A stretch of DNA of 64,000 nucleotides from NCBI RefSeq assembly GCF_030814695.1, contig NZ_JAUSVL010000001.1, positions 2,764,227 through 2,828,226 on the forward strand, read 5' to 3'. A program made the translations under genes and the position numbers. The notes beneath the pieces were generated by a model. The model was not told where the DNA came from, ran no database searches, and saw only the letters and a program-made list of their open reading frames with translations. Origin of the DNA: Oligosphaera ethanolica. Its GTDB lineage: Bacteria; Verrucomicrobiota; Lentisphaeria; Oligosphaerales; Oligosphaeraceae. Below are positions 8,173 to 17,746 of the stretch, piece after piece; the stretch's first letter is position 1, and every line of letters begins with the position of its first letter.

Positions 8173-9816
8173 ATGATATTAATTACCTATTTTACGCTTG
8201 TAATTATAGCTATAATGTCGCTTATTGCTTGTTATTCAGCACCTTCATACGTATCTCGATTTTATCTATGGATGTCAATTATTTGCGGTTTTATTTGTTT
8301 ATTGTGTTATATACCTAGTTTTTATCAGCATGTAAAAAAGAGATGTTATGCGTTACCATCTTTAATTTTTATCATCTCTTATTTGGTGGTGGGATATCAA
8401 GCTTATTTGTTAGATAATCTTGGTTATGATCAGTTTAATAACGCAGCCTTTTTTTGGCGTTCGGGAACGACAGCAAGTTACTCTGCTTCGCTGGTGACAC
8501 TTGGATTTGTTTTTTTTGTGCTCGGATATGTAGTGTGTGCGCATGGCTTTTTGTCTTCTCCAAAACAACAACTTGAAGTCATTGTTAAAAAAAATGAAGA
8601 ATCAAAGTTCCGATATGGTTATCCTATTCTTATAGCAATGAACACAGTTGCTTTTTGCCTATATCTTTTTTCTGTAAGAGCTGCCTTTTGGTCTGGTACT
8701 TTTGGCCGAAGTCAGCAGAGTGGCTTGGCTAATTTTTCATATCTTATTTTTTTTACTTCTAGTCTATGTTGTTGTGTAATTAATCAATATCCTCTTTATT
8801 GCGGGTCTAAAAACAGTTATTCACTTTTTCATTATTTTCGAAAAACAGGGACTTATTTATTTATCACCACTCATTTCATTGCGTTAATGAGTCTTAGGAT
8901 GGGTGATCGCGGTCCATTTATTTACCTGTTGTTAATGTTTTGGGGTATTTACATTACCCAGATGAAGTTGCGTTATTGCATTATCAGCCTGATTTTAGCC
9001 GCATCTCTCCTTGCGATCATAGGCGAGGCTCGTCTTTATTACGATTTACCCTTGAGTCAGAAGGTTATGGCTGCTCTTACTGAACGGCAGCAGTCAGGAG
9101 CTCAAGAAGCTCCTTTGGCGTTAACGCGGCAATTGTCCAGGAGTTTTTCCTGTTTGCACATATTGACTGAAGAGGTACCGAAAAACTACCCTTTTTATTA
9201 CGGTTGGAATTTCTTTTTTAATGGTATTGCCAGTATTGTGCCAGGACTTCGGACTTTATTGAACAACTACGTTTACAGCCGCGCGCCTGCCAATTCGAGT
9301 GACTGGTTGATCACTCACGCCGTTCTTGGCGACAATCCTCCTTTTGGCATGGGGAGCCACGTCATAGCTGATGCCTATCTTGATTTTGGGGTGGTTTCAG
9401 TGATTGTTATTATGTTCATACTTGGGTATCTCATGGCGAAGGCTGACATCGTATTCTCTGCACGCAGTAGCGGCATGTACGCATTAGCTGCGTCGGCGAT
9501 CCTGCTCGTGTATGCTGTCTACATCCCTCGTGCTTGTGTCGTCACCTTTCCTCGATATGCGGTTTTTTGTGTTTTGTTTTTATTCATCGCGTCGCGCAAG
9601 CGCTTTGGTTTTGGACGTGGTGTAGCAACCAACGCGCAAGCGCCACTAGTTTTACCGACGATTGAGGAAACGCAGCCCGACGCTAGAGATGGTGCTGGTG
9701 AAGGGGGCGACAAAGCCGAGGGAACTGGAGATGCGGAACACTCTGCGGGCGAAGGTGGGGGGCATCATGAAGAGGTGTCCGGCACTGACGCCGTGACTGG
9801 CAAGACCACAGCCTGA
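8173..9816 (+). CDS. O-antigen/oligosaccharide repeat-unit polymerase, Wzy-like
   Basis: A 547-residue integral membrane protein with about eleven hydrophobic segments and a large hydrophilic loop in the second half (DRGPFIYLLLMFWGIYITQ, then a periplasmic stretch up to FGMGSHVIADAYLDFGVVSV). This topology and its place after Wzx indicate the polymerase that joins lipid-linked units outside the inner membrane. Most of the gene is AT-rich, but from about 9590 the composition turns GC-rich and encodes a roughly 70-residue polar, Gly/Glu/Ala-rich tail (DGAGEGGDKAEGTGDAEHS) unlike anything in the family, possibly a fused or recombined 3' end. Wzy proteins have little sequence conservation, so the call rests on topology and context. 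Confidence 0.8.
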   Translation: MILITYFTLVIIAIMSLIACYSAPSYVSRFYLWMSIICGFICLLCYIPSFYQHVKKRCYALPSLIFIISYLVVGYQAYLLDNLGYDQFNNAAFFWRSGTTASYSASLVTLGFVFFVLGYVVCAHGFLSSPKQQLEVIVKKNEESKFRYGYPILIAMNTVAFCLYLFSVRAAFWSGTFGRSQQSGLANFSYLIFFTSSLCCCVINQYPLYCGSKNSYSLFHYFRKTGTYLFITTHFIALMSLRMGDRGPFIYLLLMFWGIYITQMKLRYCIISLILAASLLAIIGEARLYYDLPLSQKVMAALTERQQSGAQEAPLALTRQLSRSFSCLHILTEEVPKNYPFYYGWNFFFNGIASIVPGLRTLLNNYVYSRAPANSSDWLITHAVLGDNPPFGMGSHVIADAYLDFGVVSVIVIMFILGYLMAKADIVFSARSSGMYALAASAILLVYAVYIPRACVVTFPRYAVFCVLFLFIASRKRFGFGRGVATNAQAPLVLPTIEETQPDARDGAGEGGDKAEGTGDAEHSAGEGGGHHEEVSGTDAVTGKTTA

Positions 9817-9923
9817 GACGGGTTTGTGAGGATGAGGCATTTACCGATGTGCTTTTGTCGTCCATCTGCTAGCACCCGCAAAATACAGTTGGCCATGAGA
9901 CCAACTTTTGTTTACGTAAAATT

Positions 9924-11096
9924 ATGAATGCACTTATAGTCACTTGCGCACATGTCTTTCAGGACGCCCAGGGCGATTATTACACGCCTTCGATTCACAG
10001 TTACGTTTTTTTTCAACGTTACTTGGCTGTCTTTGAAAAGGTGACCGTAGTTGCCAGGAGGCATCCCGGTACAATTGACCATACAGACAAGCTTTTGAAA
10101 GTAAGTGGCCCTGGCTTAACTGTGCATGAAATCACTTGGTATCACGGACTGAAGGATTTGATAAAGAAGAGCTTTTTGGTGTTGCGAGATTTTCGGCTCG
10201 CTGCCAAGGGTGCGGACTGCGTGATCTTCCGCGTGCCGCAGATGGAGTCATATCTTTCCTTTTTGGTGACGAAGATAGGACGCAAGCCATATGCCGTAGA
10301 GGTGGTCGGTGATCCAATGGACTGGACTATGCTCTCGGGGCTTTGGAAGCGGCTCAACGTCAAGATGCTGCTTTGGATGACTCGTCAGGCCGACGCAGTC
10401 GCCTATGTCAGCCAAGTGCTGGAAAAACGGTATCCGGCAGTTTCTGCAGGTCACGTCGCATACTACTCCAGTGTCGATCTGCCCGATGAGGTTGTATGTG
10501 AGCCACGCCATTACGACGGTCAGCTGTCTCAGCGTCCCTTCACTCTGATTCACATCACCAATGGCATAGAAAATGACAGTAAAGGGCACCGGACATTTAT
10601 CCGTGCCATTAAAATATGCAATGATCTCGGAGCAAATGTTCGCGGGATAATTGTTGGTGATGGGTCTTATCTCAGTAGATATCAAAAGCTAGCAGTGGAT
10701 TTGGATATAATGCACCAAATTGATTTCACTGGTAGAATTCATTCTCGCGAAAAGATTTTTGCGTTATTGTCGACTGCGGATATGATGGTGCTGCCTTCAG
10801 AGACTGAGGGATTGCCGCGGGTGGTCATTGAGGCTCAGGCGACTGGCTTGCCATGCCTGTCCACGCCAGTCGGTGGCGTGCCGGAGATATTGCCGCCAAG
10901 CTGCCTTTTTTCCCCTGAGGACGCAGATGGCTTTGCTCGTCGCATATGCGCATGTATTGCCAATCCCTCAGAGCTGAGTGAGTTGAGCCGTCAAAGTGTT
11001 GCTACTGCCAAGAAGTTTACGAAGAGCCAATTAACTCCTGTACGCACAGCCATGTACCGGCATTTGTGTGACAGGGCTAGCAGCGTATTGAGATAA
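9924..11096 (+). CDS. Glycosyltransferase family 4 protein
   Basis: A 390-residue GT-B fold glycosyltransferase. The C-terminal donor-binding half has HITNGIENDSKGHRTFIRA, IIVGDGSYLSRYQKLA, DFTGRI and the E-x7-E element SETEGLPRVVIEAQATGLPC, which marks retaining GT4 enzymes. It would add one sugar from a nucleotide donor to the lipid-linked repeat unit at the cytoplasmic membrane. Its stop codon overlaps the next start by one base, the first link of a tightly packed five-gene unit (9924-14808). Donor and linkage are unknown. Confidence 0.87.
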   Translation: MNALIVTCAHVFQDAQGDYYTPSIHSYVFFQRYLAVFEKVTVVARRHPGTIDHTDKLLKVSGPGLTVHEITWYHGLKDLIKKSFLVLRDFRLAAKGADCVIFRVPQMESYLSFLVTKIGRKPYAVEVVGDPMDWTMLSGLWKRLNVKMLLWMTRQADAVAYVSQVLEKRYPAVSAGHVAYYSSVDLPDEVVCEPRHYDGQLSQRPFTLIHITNGIENDSKGHRTFIRAIKICNDLGANVRGIIVGDGSYLSRYQKLAVDLDIMHQIDFTGRIHSREKIFALLSTADMMVLPSETEGLPRVVIEAQATGLPCLSTPVGGVPEILPPSCLFSPEDADGFARRICACIANPSELSELSRQSVATAKKFTKSQLTPVRTAMYRHLCDRASSVLR

Positions 11097-12295
11097 TGAG
11101 TAAGCGTGTTCTGCTAATATCGGCGGTATTTCCGCCTGAGCCGGTTGTGTCTGCGACTCTAGCGATGGATTTATATCGTGAGTTGACGTCACAAGGACAT
11201 CAAGTTCAGGTGTTGTGCCCCCGTCCCAGCCGTCCGATGGGATTTGCGTTTTCTGATGGCGTTGCGGCAAATGTCAACGTGTGCCATTTGCCCTCGTATT
11301 TTGCGCCGGGGCCCAACCCCTTGAAACGGCTTTGGGAGAGCATCAGTTTTGGCTGGCATTGCTATCGGTTCATCAAGGCGGCTCAAGCAAAATACGATCT
11401 CGTTTATCTGAATTCCTGGCCCCTTTTTTCCCAGGCGTTCATCGTCAAGGCCTGTGTTCAGGGCGGCATGCCCAGTGCAGTGCATGTTCAGGACATGTAC
11501 CCGGAATCCTTGATAAACAAGCTACCGTCCTGGCTTGGTCGCCTGGTATCGGTGCTGCTTATGCCGATTGATCGTTACGTTCTTTCGCGCGCGAACCGCG
11601 TTATCGTTATTTCCGCGAAGATGAAGGACTATTTGCGGGCGACACGTCATCTGCCTGAAGAAAAAATGGTCACGGTGATCAACTGGCAGGATGAAAGCCC
11701 CTTCATTTCGTACCGGCCGGCTGGCGAGGCCCTGCCTGGTGAAGAAAAGCTGACTTTTATGTATTGCGGGAATGTCGGCCCGGTAGCTGGGATAGACGTT
11801 CTGATTGATGGTTTTGCTCAGGCTGGGATGGTCCAGGCGCGCTTGGTCATTGCCGGTAGCGGCAGCTACCGGGATGCGTATGTCGCGCACGCGAGAAAGT
11901 ATCCGGGCTGTGATATCCAATTTTGGGATGTTCCAGCTGGTAAAGTCCCCGAAATGCAGAGCCGTGCCGACGTGATGCTGTTGCCCTTGCGCAAAGGCGC
12001 CGCTGCCAGTTCGATACCATCCAAGTTGCCGGCATATATGTTTTCAGCGAAGGCGGTACTAGCCGCGCTTGACGGCGACAGCGATACTGCGGGGGCTATT
12101 CGTGCGGCCGATTGTGGTGTTATCTGCCCACCCGAATCGCCCGAGGCCATTGCCGAGGCGATGTGCCGTATCGCACAAAGCCCCCGTGAGCAGTTGGATC
12201 GCTGGGGACATAATGGCCGGCAATACGCATTGGCGCATTTTACCCGCTCCAAAAATCTCCGCGTGTTGATGGACACTCTGATTAACCTCGCTTAG
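11096..12295 (+). CDS. Glycosyltransferase family 4 protein (WbuB/WcaI-like)
   Basis: A 399-residue GT-B glycosyltransferase. The N-terminus RVLLISAVFPPEPVVSATLAM followed by LYRELTSQGHQVQVLCPRPS is typical of the WbuB/WcaI group; the C-terminal half shows MYCGNVGPVAGIDVLIDG, LVIAGSGSYRD, and LPLRKGAAASSIPSKLPAYMF in the nucleotide-sugar site. It begins with an ATG overlapping the last base of the preceding stop, and the acetyltransferase gene follows after eight bases, so the genes are surely co-transcribed. WbuB-like enzymes often use UDP-FucNAc-type donors; here the donor remains an inference. Confidence 0.87.
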   Translation: MSKRVLLISAVFPPEPVVSATLAMDLYRELTSQGHQVQVLCPRPSRPMGFAFSDGVAANVNVCHLPSYFAPGPNPLKRLWESISFGWHCYRFIKAAQAKYDLVYLNSWPLFSQAFIVKACVQGGMPSAVHVQDMYPESLINKLPSWLGRLVSVLLMPIDRYVLSRANRVIVISAKMKDYLRATRHLPEEKMVTVINWQDESPFISYRPAGEALPGEEKLTFMYCGNVGPVAGIDVLIDGFAQAGMVQARLVIAGSGSYRDAYVAHARKYPGCDIQFWDVPAGKVPEMQSRADVMLLPLRKGAAASSIPSKLPAYMFSAKAVLAALDGDSDTAGAIRAADCGVICPPESPEAIAEAMCRIAQSPREQLDRWGHNGRQYALAHFTRSKNLRVLMDTLINLA

Positions 12296-12303
12296 GTGAA
12301 AAC

Positions 12304-12912
12304 ATGCCCGTAAGACCGGCGTTGGCCAAAGATATTGAAACGATTGTTGACGTGCATCTCCAGGCTTTCCCGCATTTTTTTCTCAGCAGTCTCGGGCCGG
12401 AATTTTTAGCTTGTTACTATCATTCAGTCATGACCGCTCCTGATGGTTTGCTGCTAACCTCATTCGATGGCGACTCTGGAAAGGTGACGGCGTTTTGCGC
12501 GGCGACGACGTTATCTCGAGGTTTTCACCGGCGTTTGGTGAAGGCCCGGTTCGTGACCTACGTGTTAATTAGCCTCAGATTATTGTTTACGCGGCCGCGG
12601 GCCTTGTTGCGGCTGGCGTACAACATGTCGAAGACAGGCGATACCGACGGCGATCGGCAGGACTACGCCGAATTGTTGTCCATCGCTTCGCATCCTCATG
12701 CTCAGAAGAGAGGTGCTGGGACTGCGCTGCTTACGGAACTAAAAAGCGAATTGGCGCGGCGTGGTTGTGGTGTTCTTTCGTTGACAACCGATGCGGAGGG
12801 AAACGAGGCAACACTGGCATTTTATCGTAAAAATGGTTTTGACATTACCAACACGTTTGTTGCGTATCCCAAGCGGCGGATGTTCCGTATGGCAACGAGG
12901 TTGACAACATGA
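12304..12912 (+). CDS. GNAT-family N-acetyltransferase
   Basis: A 202-residue acetyltransferase of the Gcn5-related type. Seen: IASHPHAQKRGAGTALLTEL, the Q/R-x-x-G-x-G/A acetyl-CoA pyrophosphate-binding loop, and EATLAFYRKNGFDITNTF near the C-terminus, the usual GNAT beta5-beta6 signature. The gene ends inside the next one (ATGA overlap at 12909-12912), coupling it to the DegT aminotransferase. That pairing suggests it acetylates the amino group installed by the aminotransferase on a nucleotide-linked 4-keto sugar, but this is inferred from context only. Confidence 0.85.
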   Translation: MPVRPALAKDIETIVDVHLQAFPHFFLSSLGPEFLACYYHSVMTAPDGLLLTSFDGDSGKVTAFCAATTLSRGFHRRLVKARFVTYVLISLRLLFTRPRALLRLAYNMSKTGDTDGDRQDYAELLSIASHPHAQKRGAGTALLTELKSELARRGCGVLSLTTDAEGNEATLAFYRKNGFDITNTFVAYPKRRMFRMATRLTT

Positions 12913-14135
12913 CAAGCATACCCTTTTCCCTTCCGGTCATTGACCAGCCGGTTATCGACGAAATGATGGACACACTCACTCGTACTGGCTGGTTGACCAG
13001 CGGCCCCAAGGTACGGGCTTTGGAAGAGGAGATTGCCAAATTCATTGGCAACCCACGGGTTTTGTGTGTGAATTCCTGGACTTCGGGCGCCATGCTGATG
13101 ATGCGCTGGTTCAATGTCGGTCCTGGCGATGAAGTGATTGTGCCGGCCTACACCTACACAGCAACGGCGCTGTGCGCGATGAATATGGGCGCCACGCCCG
13201 TGATGGTCGATGTCAAGGACGATTTCACCATTGATCCGGCGAAGATCAAGGCGGCGGTGACTGAACGCACCAAGATGATTTTGCCGGTTGACATCGGGGG
13301 GTATCCCTGTGATTATGACGCAATTGCCGATGTTCTTGCTGATCCCGAGCTGCGCGGAAAATTTCGTGCTAATGGCAAGCGCCAGGAGACCTTGGGCCGG
13401 ATATTAGTGCTGGCAGATGCGGCGCATTCGTTAGGCGCGACCTACAGGGGCAGGGCCTGTGGCACGATTGCGGACGTCACGGTTTTTTCGCTGCACTCGG
13501 TGAAGAATATCACGACCGGTGAGGGCGGAGCCATTGCTTTGAGTCTGCCGGATGGCTTTGACCACGATGCCGAGTACAAATACCTCCGTGTGATGTCCCT
13601 TAACGGGCAGACCAAGAGTGCCTTTGAGAAGAATCAGCCTGGAGCTTGGCGTTACGATATCATTGACCAGGGCTTGAAGGTCAATATGCCGGACCTTTGC
13701 GCGACAGTGGGCTTGGCGCAGATGCGGCGATACAAAGACTCGTTGTTGCCGGAGCGCAAGGCAATCTTCAAGTACTATGTGGATTTCTTTTCACGCTTTG
13801 ACTGGGCAGTACTGCCGCCGGCCGGGAGCGCCGATGGCACCGAGAGCTCATATCACCTGTTTCTGTTACGCGTACGGGGTTTTGACGAGGCGCGGCGCGA
13901 TCGCATGATTCAGCTTATCAGCGAGACCGGCGTGGGTGTGAATGTCCATTACATCCCCATGGCTATGCTCACGCTGTTTCGTAATCGCGGCTATCGCATT
14001 AAAGACTATCCGCATTGTTTTGACCTCTACCAGAATGAAATCAGCCTGCCCATCTATAACAAATTAAGCGAGGAGAAACTTGCTGTCATCTGCCAGAGTG
14101 TCGCCGATGCGTATCAAGAAACTGTGAAAGGCTGA
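12909..14135 (+). CDS. DegT/DnrJ/EryC1/StrS-family sugar aminotransferase
   Basis: A 408-residue PLP-dependent aminotransferase acting on nucleotide-linked keto sugars. Seen: DEVIVPAYTYTATALCAMNMG in the cofactor-binding region, LADAAHSLGATYRGRACG with the PLP-contacting aspartate, and FSLHSVKNITTGEGGAIAL carrying the Schiff-base lysine. The insert around DPELRGKFRANGKRQE is longer than in most members. With the GNAT before it, the sugar transferase after it, and a FlaA1/CapD-like dehydratase at 15395, it could form a route to a 4-acetamido-4,6-dideoxy sugar used to prime the repeat unit. Exact substrate unknown. Confidence 0.9.
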   Translation: MTSIPFSLPVIDQPVIDEMMDTLTRTGWLTSGPKVRALEEEIAKFIGNPRVLCVNSWTSGAMLMMRWFNVGPGDEVIVPAYTYTATALCAMNMGATPVMVDVKDDFTIDPAKIKAAVTERTKMILPVDIGGYPCDYDAIADVLADPELRGKFRANGKRQETLGRILVLADAAHSLGATYRGRACGTIADVTVFSLHSVKNITTGEGGAIALSLPDGFDHDAEYKYLRVMSLNGQTKSAFEKNQPGAWRYDIIDQGLKVNMPDLCATVGLAQMRRYKDSLLPERKAIFKYYVDFFSRFDWAVLPPAGSADGTESSYHLFLLRVRGFDEARRDRMIQLISETGVGVNVHYIPMAMLTLFRNRGYRIKDYPHCFDLYQNEISLPIYNKLSEEKLAVICQSVADAYQETVKG

Positions 14136-14136
14136 T

Positions 14137-14808
14137 ATGTACCCACTATGCAAAAAAGCATTTGACTTGCTGCTGGCTGTCGTTGTCTGTTTCTGCATCT
14201 TGTGGATCCTATTGCCATGCATCTTAATCCTGTGGTGTACGGGGGAGCATGAAATTTGGTATTTTCAGAAACGGGTGGGCTACAAGAATAAACGCTTCAA
14301 CATCTTCAAGTTTGCGACCATGCTGAAGAATTCGCCCAACATGGGCACCGGCAGCCTGACCACCCGTGGTGATCCACGGGTACTGCCTTTCGGTCGTTTC
14401 TTGCGCAAGACCAAGATCAATGAGCTGCCGCAGATCTTCAATGTCATGAATGGCAGCATGAGCATGGTCGGGCCGCGGCCGCAGATGGAGGACGATTTCT
14501 ATCGTTATCCGCAGCATGTGCAGGAGAAGATTTACGACTCGGTACCGGGCATCACGGGCATTGGCTCGGTGATCTTCCGCGATGAAGAGGAGTATCTGTC
14601 GGCGCCGGGCGTGGATCCTATCGCCTTCTATACGGAAAAAATCGCGCCCTATAAGGGCGAGGTGGAGCTGTGGTATTTGGCGAACAAGTCGCTGTGGGTG
14701 GATATCAAGCTGATTGTTCTCACCGCGTGGGTGATCATTGTCCCTCGGAGCCAGGCGCCCTTCCGCTGGTTCAAGAATCTGCCGCCCAAGCCCGAGTGGA
14801 TGGACTGA
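14137..14808 (+). CDS. Initiating sugar phosphate transferase (bacterial sugar transferase, PglC/WbaP C-domain type)
   Basis: A 223-residue monotopic membrane enzyme that transfers a sugar-1-phosphate from a UDP-sugar to undecaprenyl phosphate, starting repeat-unit assembly. One N-terminal hydrophobic helix ([20 protein letters not shown]) is followed by the conserved core: [40 protein letters not shown] and [13 protein letters not shown]. The length is that of the minimal PglC-type enzyme, without the four-helix N-terminal domain of WbaP/WcaJ. It starts two bases after the aminotransferase and ends the five-gene unit; a repeat array follows. Confidence 0.93.
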   Translation: MYPLCKKAFDLLLAVVVCFCILWILLPCILILWCTGEHEIWYFQKRVGYKNKRFNIFKFATMLKNSPNMGTGSLTTRGDPRVLPFGRFLRKTKINELPQIFNVMNGSMSMVGPRPQMEDDFYRYPQHVQEKIYDSVPGITGIGSVIFRDEEEYLSAPGVDPIAFYTEKIAPYKGEVELWYLANKSLWVDIKLIVLTAWVIIVPRSQAPFRWFKNLPPKPEWMD

Positions 14809-14898
14809 CAAGACTTTGCCCTGTTGTCCACGCCGCGCTTGCGCGGCATCAAGAGGCATGAAACCTACCGCATGCGGCACCCCTCTTGTAGACACTGG

Positions 14899-15315
14899 TA
14901 TGTCACGCGCTTTCAGCGCTTTGGCTGGTGGTTGATCTCTACCCAGGGCGGCGCACGCCTTCGGCGTTGCTTGCCCTGGGCTGGTATGTTTCGCGCTTTC
15001 AGCGCTTCTGCCCCTTCGCGGCGGTGAAATACCGCGACGGATATTAGGCGTACCAGGGCGGCATCCTGGGCTGGTATGTCACGTCCTTTCAGCGCTTTGG
15101 CTGGGAGGTGATCTCTACCCAGGGCGGCGCACGCCTTCGGCGTTGCTTGCCCTGGGCTGGACTGCTTCGCGCTTTCAGCGCTTCTGCCCCTTCGCGGCGG
15201 TGAAATACCGCGATGGATATTAGGCGTACCAGGGCGGCATCCTGGGCTGGTATGTTTCGCGCCTTTGGCGCTTCTGCCCCTTCGGGGCGATGAAATACCG
15301 CGACGGATACATGGT
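14899..15315. repeat. 176-bp tandem repeat, about 2.4 copies, in the 14809-15394 spacer
   Basis: Units begin at 14899, 15075 and 15251, giving a period of 176 bases; the third is cut short at about 15315. Each unit contains several small hairpins such as CGCGCTTTCAGCGCTT, CCTTCGGCG and CACCGCGACGG-like words, plus the CTTGCCCTGGGCTGG word also found in the 73-bp array near 47.7 kb. No plausible coding frame or T-tract terminator is visible. The rest of the spacer holds nothing recognisable. Confidence 0.85.
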
Positions 15316-15394
15316 TATGCGCCTACGGCGCAGTAGCCTTTCGACCGCCATGGCAAAGGGCGACCAATTGGAATAACAACGGGAGCGACGTAGC

Positions 15395-16603
15395 ATGCTG
15401 AATGTGAGCAAATTTATCTCTGAGCACATTACCGGTCGGGCGCAGAGCATGTTTCTGGCGGATATTGATGCGCATCGCGACGAGTTGCGCGCGGCCATTG
15501 CGGGCAAGCGGGTGTTGGTGATTGGCGGCGCCGGGACGATCGGGTCGTCATATATTCGCGCGCTGCTGCCTTTCCAGCCGGCGCAGCTGGTGGTGGTGGA
15601 CCTGAGCGAGAATGGGCTCACCGAGCTGACCAGGGATTTGCGTTCGACCTGCGGGATGTTTGTGCCGGAGGACTACCGGACCTACCCGATTAGCTTCGCT
15701 GACCCGGTCTTCGCCAAGGTCTTCAAGAACAACGGCGGTTTTGATATCGTCGCCAATTTCTCGGCGCACAAGCACGTTCGCAGCGAGAAGGACGCGTATT
15801 CGGTGCAGGCACTGTTGGAGAACAACGTCCTGCGGGCGCGAGGCCTGCTGGAGATGCTGGTGGAACGGCCGCCGGAGCACTTTTTCTGCGTGTCGACGGA
15901 CAAAGCGGCCAACCCGGTGAACATCATGGGCGCGAGCAAGCGCGTGATGGAAGATATGATCATGGCCTACTCGGACCGCTTCAAGGTCACGACCGCGCGT
16001 TTTGCGAATGTGGCCTTTTCCAATGGCAGTCTTCTGGCGGGCTTTCTTGAGCGACTGATGAAAAAGCAGCCATTGAGCGCGCCGAATGACGTCAAACGCT
16101 ATTTTGTGTCGCCTGAGGAAAGCGGGCAGATATGTATGTTGGCCTGCATGCTCGGGCGCAGCCGCGAGATATTTTTCCCCAAGCTTGGCGAAGAGCAGAT
16201 GAAGACCTTCTCCACGATTGCGGATGCGTTCCTGCAGTCGCTGGGCTACGAGGTCAAGACCTGCACGTCGGAAGAAGAGGCCCGGCAGTTCGCTGCGGCC
16301 ATGCCCGATGACAGCAAGGTTTATCCGGTCTATTACTTCGCGTCGGATACTACCGGCGAAAAGAGCTTTGAGGAATTCTACACCGGCGACGAGCAGGTGA
16401 ATATGCGGCGCTTTGCGGCGCTCGGTGTCATTGAGAGCGTCAAGGCCCGGCCTGTGAGCGAGCTGCAGGCGTTTTTCGCCAGCATGCGCGGGCTGCTAGA
16501 CCGCGACGATGTTACCAAGGCCGAAATAGTCCAGGCCATCCAGCAGTTCATCCCGAACTTCGAACACGTCGAAAAAGGCAAGAACCTCGACCAGAAGATG
16601 TGA
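15395..16603 (+). CDS. FlaA1/CapD-like nucleotide-sugar 4,6-dehydratase (polysaccharide biosynthesis SDR)
   Basis: A 402-residue SDR enzyme lacking the membrane domain of full CapD/PglF. Seen: [18 protein letters not shown] for NAD(P), an aspartate after the second strand ([13 protein letters not shown]), [17 protein letters not shown], and [21 protein letters not shown], which carries the D-K and M-G-x-S-K residues used by 4,6-dehydratases of the FlaA1 type. It could make the UDP-4-keto-6-deoxy sugar needed by the DegT aminotransferase upstream. HKH in place of the usual LKH and the absence of the GxGGSIG form show it is a divergent branch, so dehydratase versus epimerase is not settled. Confidence 0.8.
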   Translation: MLNVSKFISEHITGRAQSMFLADIDAHRDELRAAIAGKRVLVIGGAGTIGSSYIRALLPFQPAQLVVVDLSENGLTELTRDLRSTCGMFVPEDYRTYPISFADPVFAKVFKNNGGFDIVANFSAHKHVRSEKDAYSVQALLENNVLRARGLLEMLVERPPEHFFCVSTDKAANPVNIMGASKRVMEDMIMAYSDRFKVTTARFANVAFSNGSLLAGFLERLMKKQPLSAPNDVKRYFVSPEESGQICMLACMLGRSREIFFPKLGEEQMKTFSTIADAFLQSLGYEVKTCTSEEEARQFAAAMPDDSKVYPVYYFASDTTGEKSFEEFYTGDEQVNMRRFAALGVIESVKARPVSELQAFFASMRGLLDRDDVTKAEIVQAIQQFIPNFEHVEKGKNLDQKM

Positions 16604-16691
16604 GGGGGAGGGCGGGTGCGAGAAGGGGAGAAAAGTGAACATTTCATTTCGGGACAAACCCGCGAATGAACATCAAAAGAACAGGATGGCG

Positions 16692-17744
16692 ATGAAGCGA
16701 GCATTAATTAGTGGGATTACGGGTCAGGACGGGTCGTATTTGGCGGAGTTGCTGATGGCGAAGGGCTATGAGGTGCATGGCATCATTCGTCGGGCGAGCA
16801 CCTTCAATACGGGTCGGATTGACCATCTTTACAAAGATCCGCATCTGGAGGGTGTGCAGCTGTTTTTGCACTACGGCGATCTGACGGACTCGAGCAATCT
16901 GAACCGGACGTTGGAGAAAATCCACCCGGACGAGATCTACAATCTCGGCGCGCAGAGTCATGTGCAGGTGTCGTTTGAGGTACCGGAGTACACGGCGGAG
17001 TCGGACGCGCTGGGGGTTCTGCGGATACTGGACGCGATTCGTTCGACGGGGGTGCCGGCGCGTTTTTATCAGGCATCGACATCGGAGCTCTTTGGCAAGG
17101 TGCAGGAAGTGCCGCAGAGCGAGACCACGCCCTTTTATCCGCGCAGTCCTTATGCGGTGGCGAAGCAGTACGGCTTTTGGATCACCAAGAACTATCGCGA
17201 GGCATATGGCCTGCATGCGTCCAATGGCATATTGTTCAATCACGAGTCGCCGCGGCGCGGCGAGACCTTCGTGACGCGGAAGATCACCATGGCGGCCGCG
17301 CGGATACATCGCGGGCTGCAGGAGTGCTTCTACATGGGCAATATCGACGCGCGCCGTGACTGGGGCTACGCGAAGGATTACGTCAAGATCATGTGGCTGA
17401 TGCTGCAGCAGGAGAAGCCCGATGACTACGTGATTGCGACGGGCGAGATGCACACGGTCCGGGAGTTTATTGAGAAGACTTTTGCGCATCTCGGGCGGGG
17501 CATAGAGTGGCGGGGCAAGGGCGTGGAGGAAGTCGGCGTGGATACCACGACGGGCAAGGTGGTGATGCGTGTCGACCCGCGCTATTTTCGGCCGGCGGAA
17601 GTCGAGCAGCTGCTGGGTAATCCGGCGAAAGCCAAGCGCGACTTGGGATGGGAGCCGGCGGTCAAATTTGACGAGTTGGTGAAGATCATGATCGAGGGCG
17701 ACCTGCGCTTGTTGGACGACCCGAATTACGAAATAGGGTTCTAA
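16692..17744 (+). CDS. gmd: GDP-mannose 4,6-dehydratase
   Basis: A 350-residue NADP-dependent SDR converting GDP-D-mannose to GDP-4-keto-6-deoxy-D-mannose, the first step to GDP-L-fucose. Seen: [56 protein letters not shown], the catalytic STSELFGK and YAVAK, and [17 protein letters not shown], all diagnostic. Start chosen at ATG 16692, which has AGGA about seven bases upstream; an ATG at 16686 and a longer frame from 16635 are possible but add residues not found in the family. The fucose synthase gene follows after two bases. Confidence 0.96.
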   Translation: MKRALISGITGQDGSYLAELLMAKGYEVHGIIRRASTFNTGRIDHLYKDPHLEGVQLFLHYGDLTDSSNLNRTLEKIHPDEIYNLGAQSHVQVSFEVPEYTAESDALGVLRILDAIRSTGVPARFYQASTSELFGKVQEVPQSETTPFYPRSPYAVAKQYGFWITKNYREAYGLHASNGILFNHESPRRGETFVTRKITMAAARIHRGLQECFYMGNIDARRDWGYAKDYVKIMWLMLQQEKPDDYVIATGEMHTVREFIEKTFAHLGRGIEWRGKGVEEVGVDTTTGKVVMRVDPRYFRPAEVEQLLGNPAKAKRDLGWEPAVKFDELVKIMIEGDLRLLDDPNYEIGF

Positions 17745-17746
17745 TC

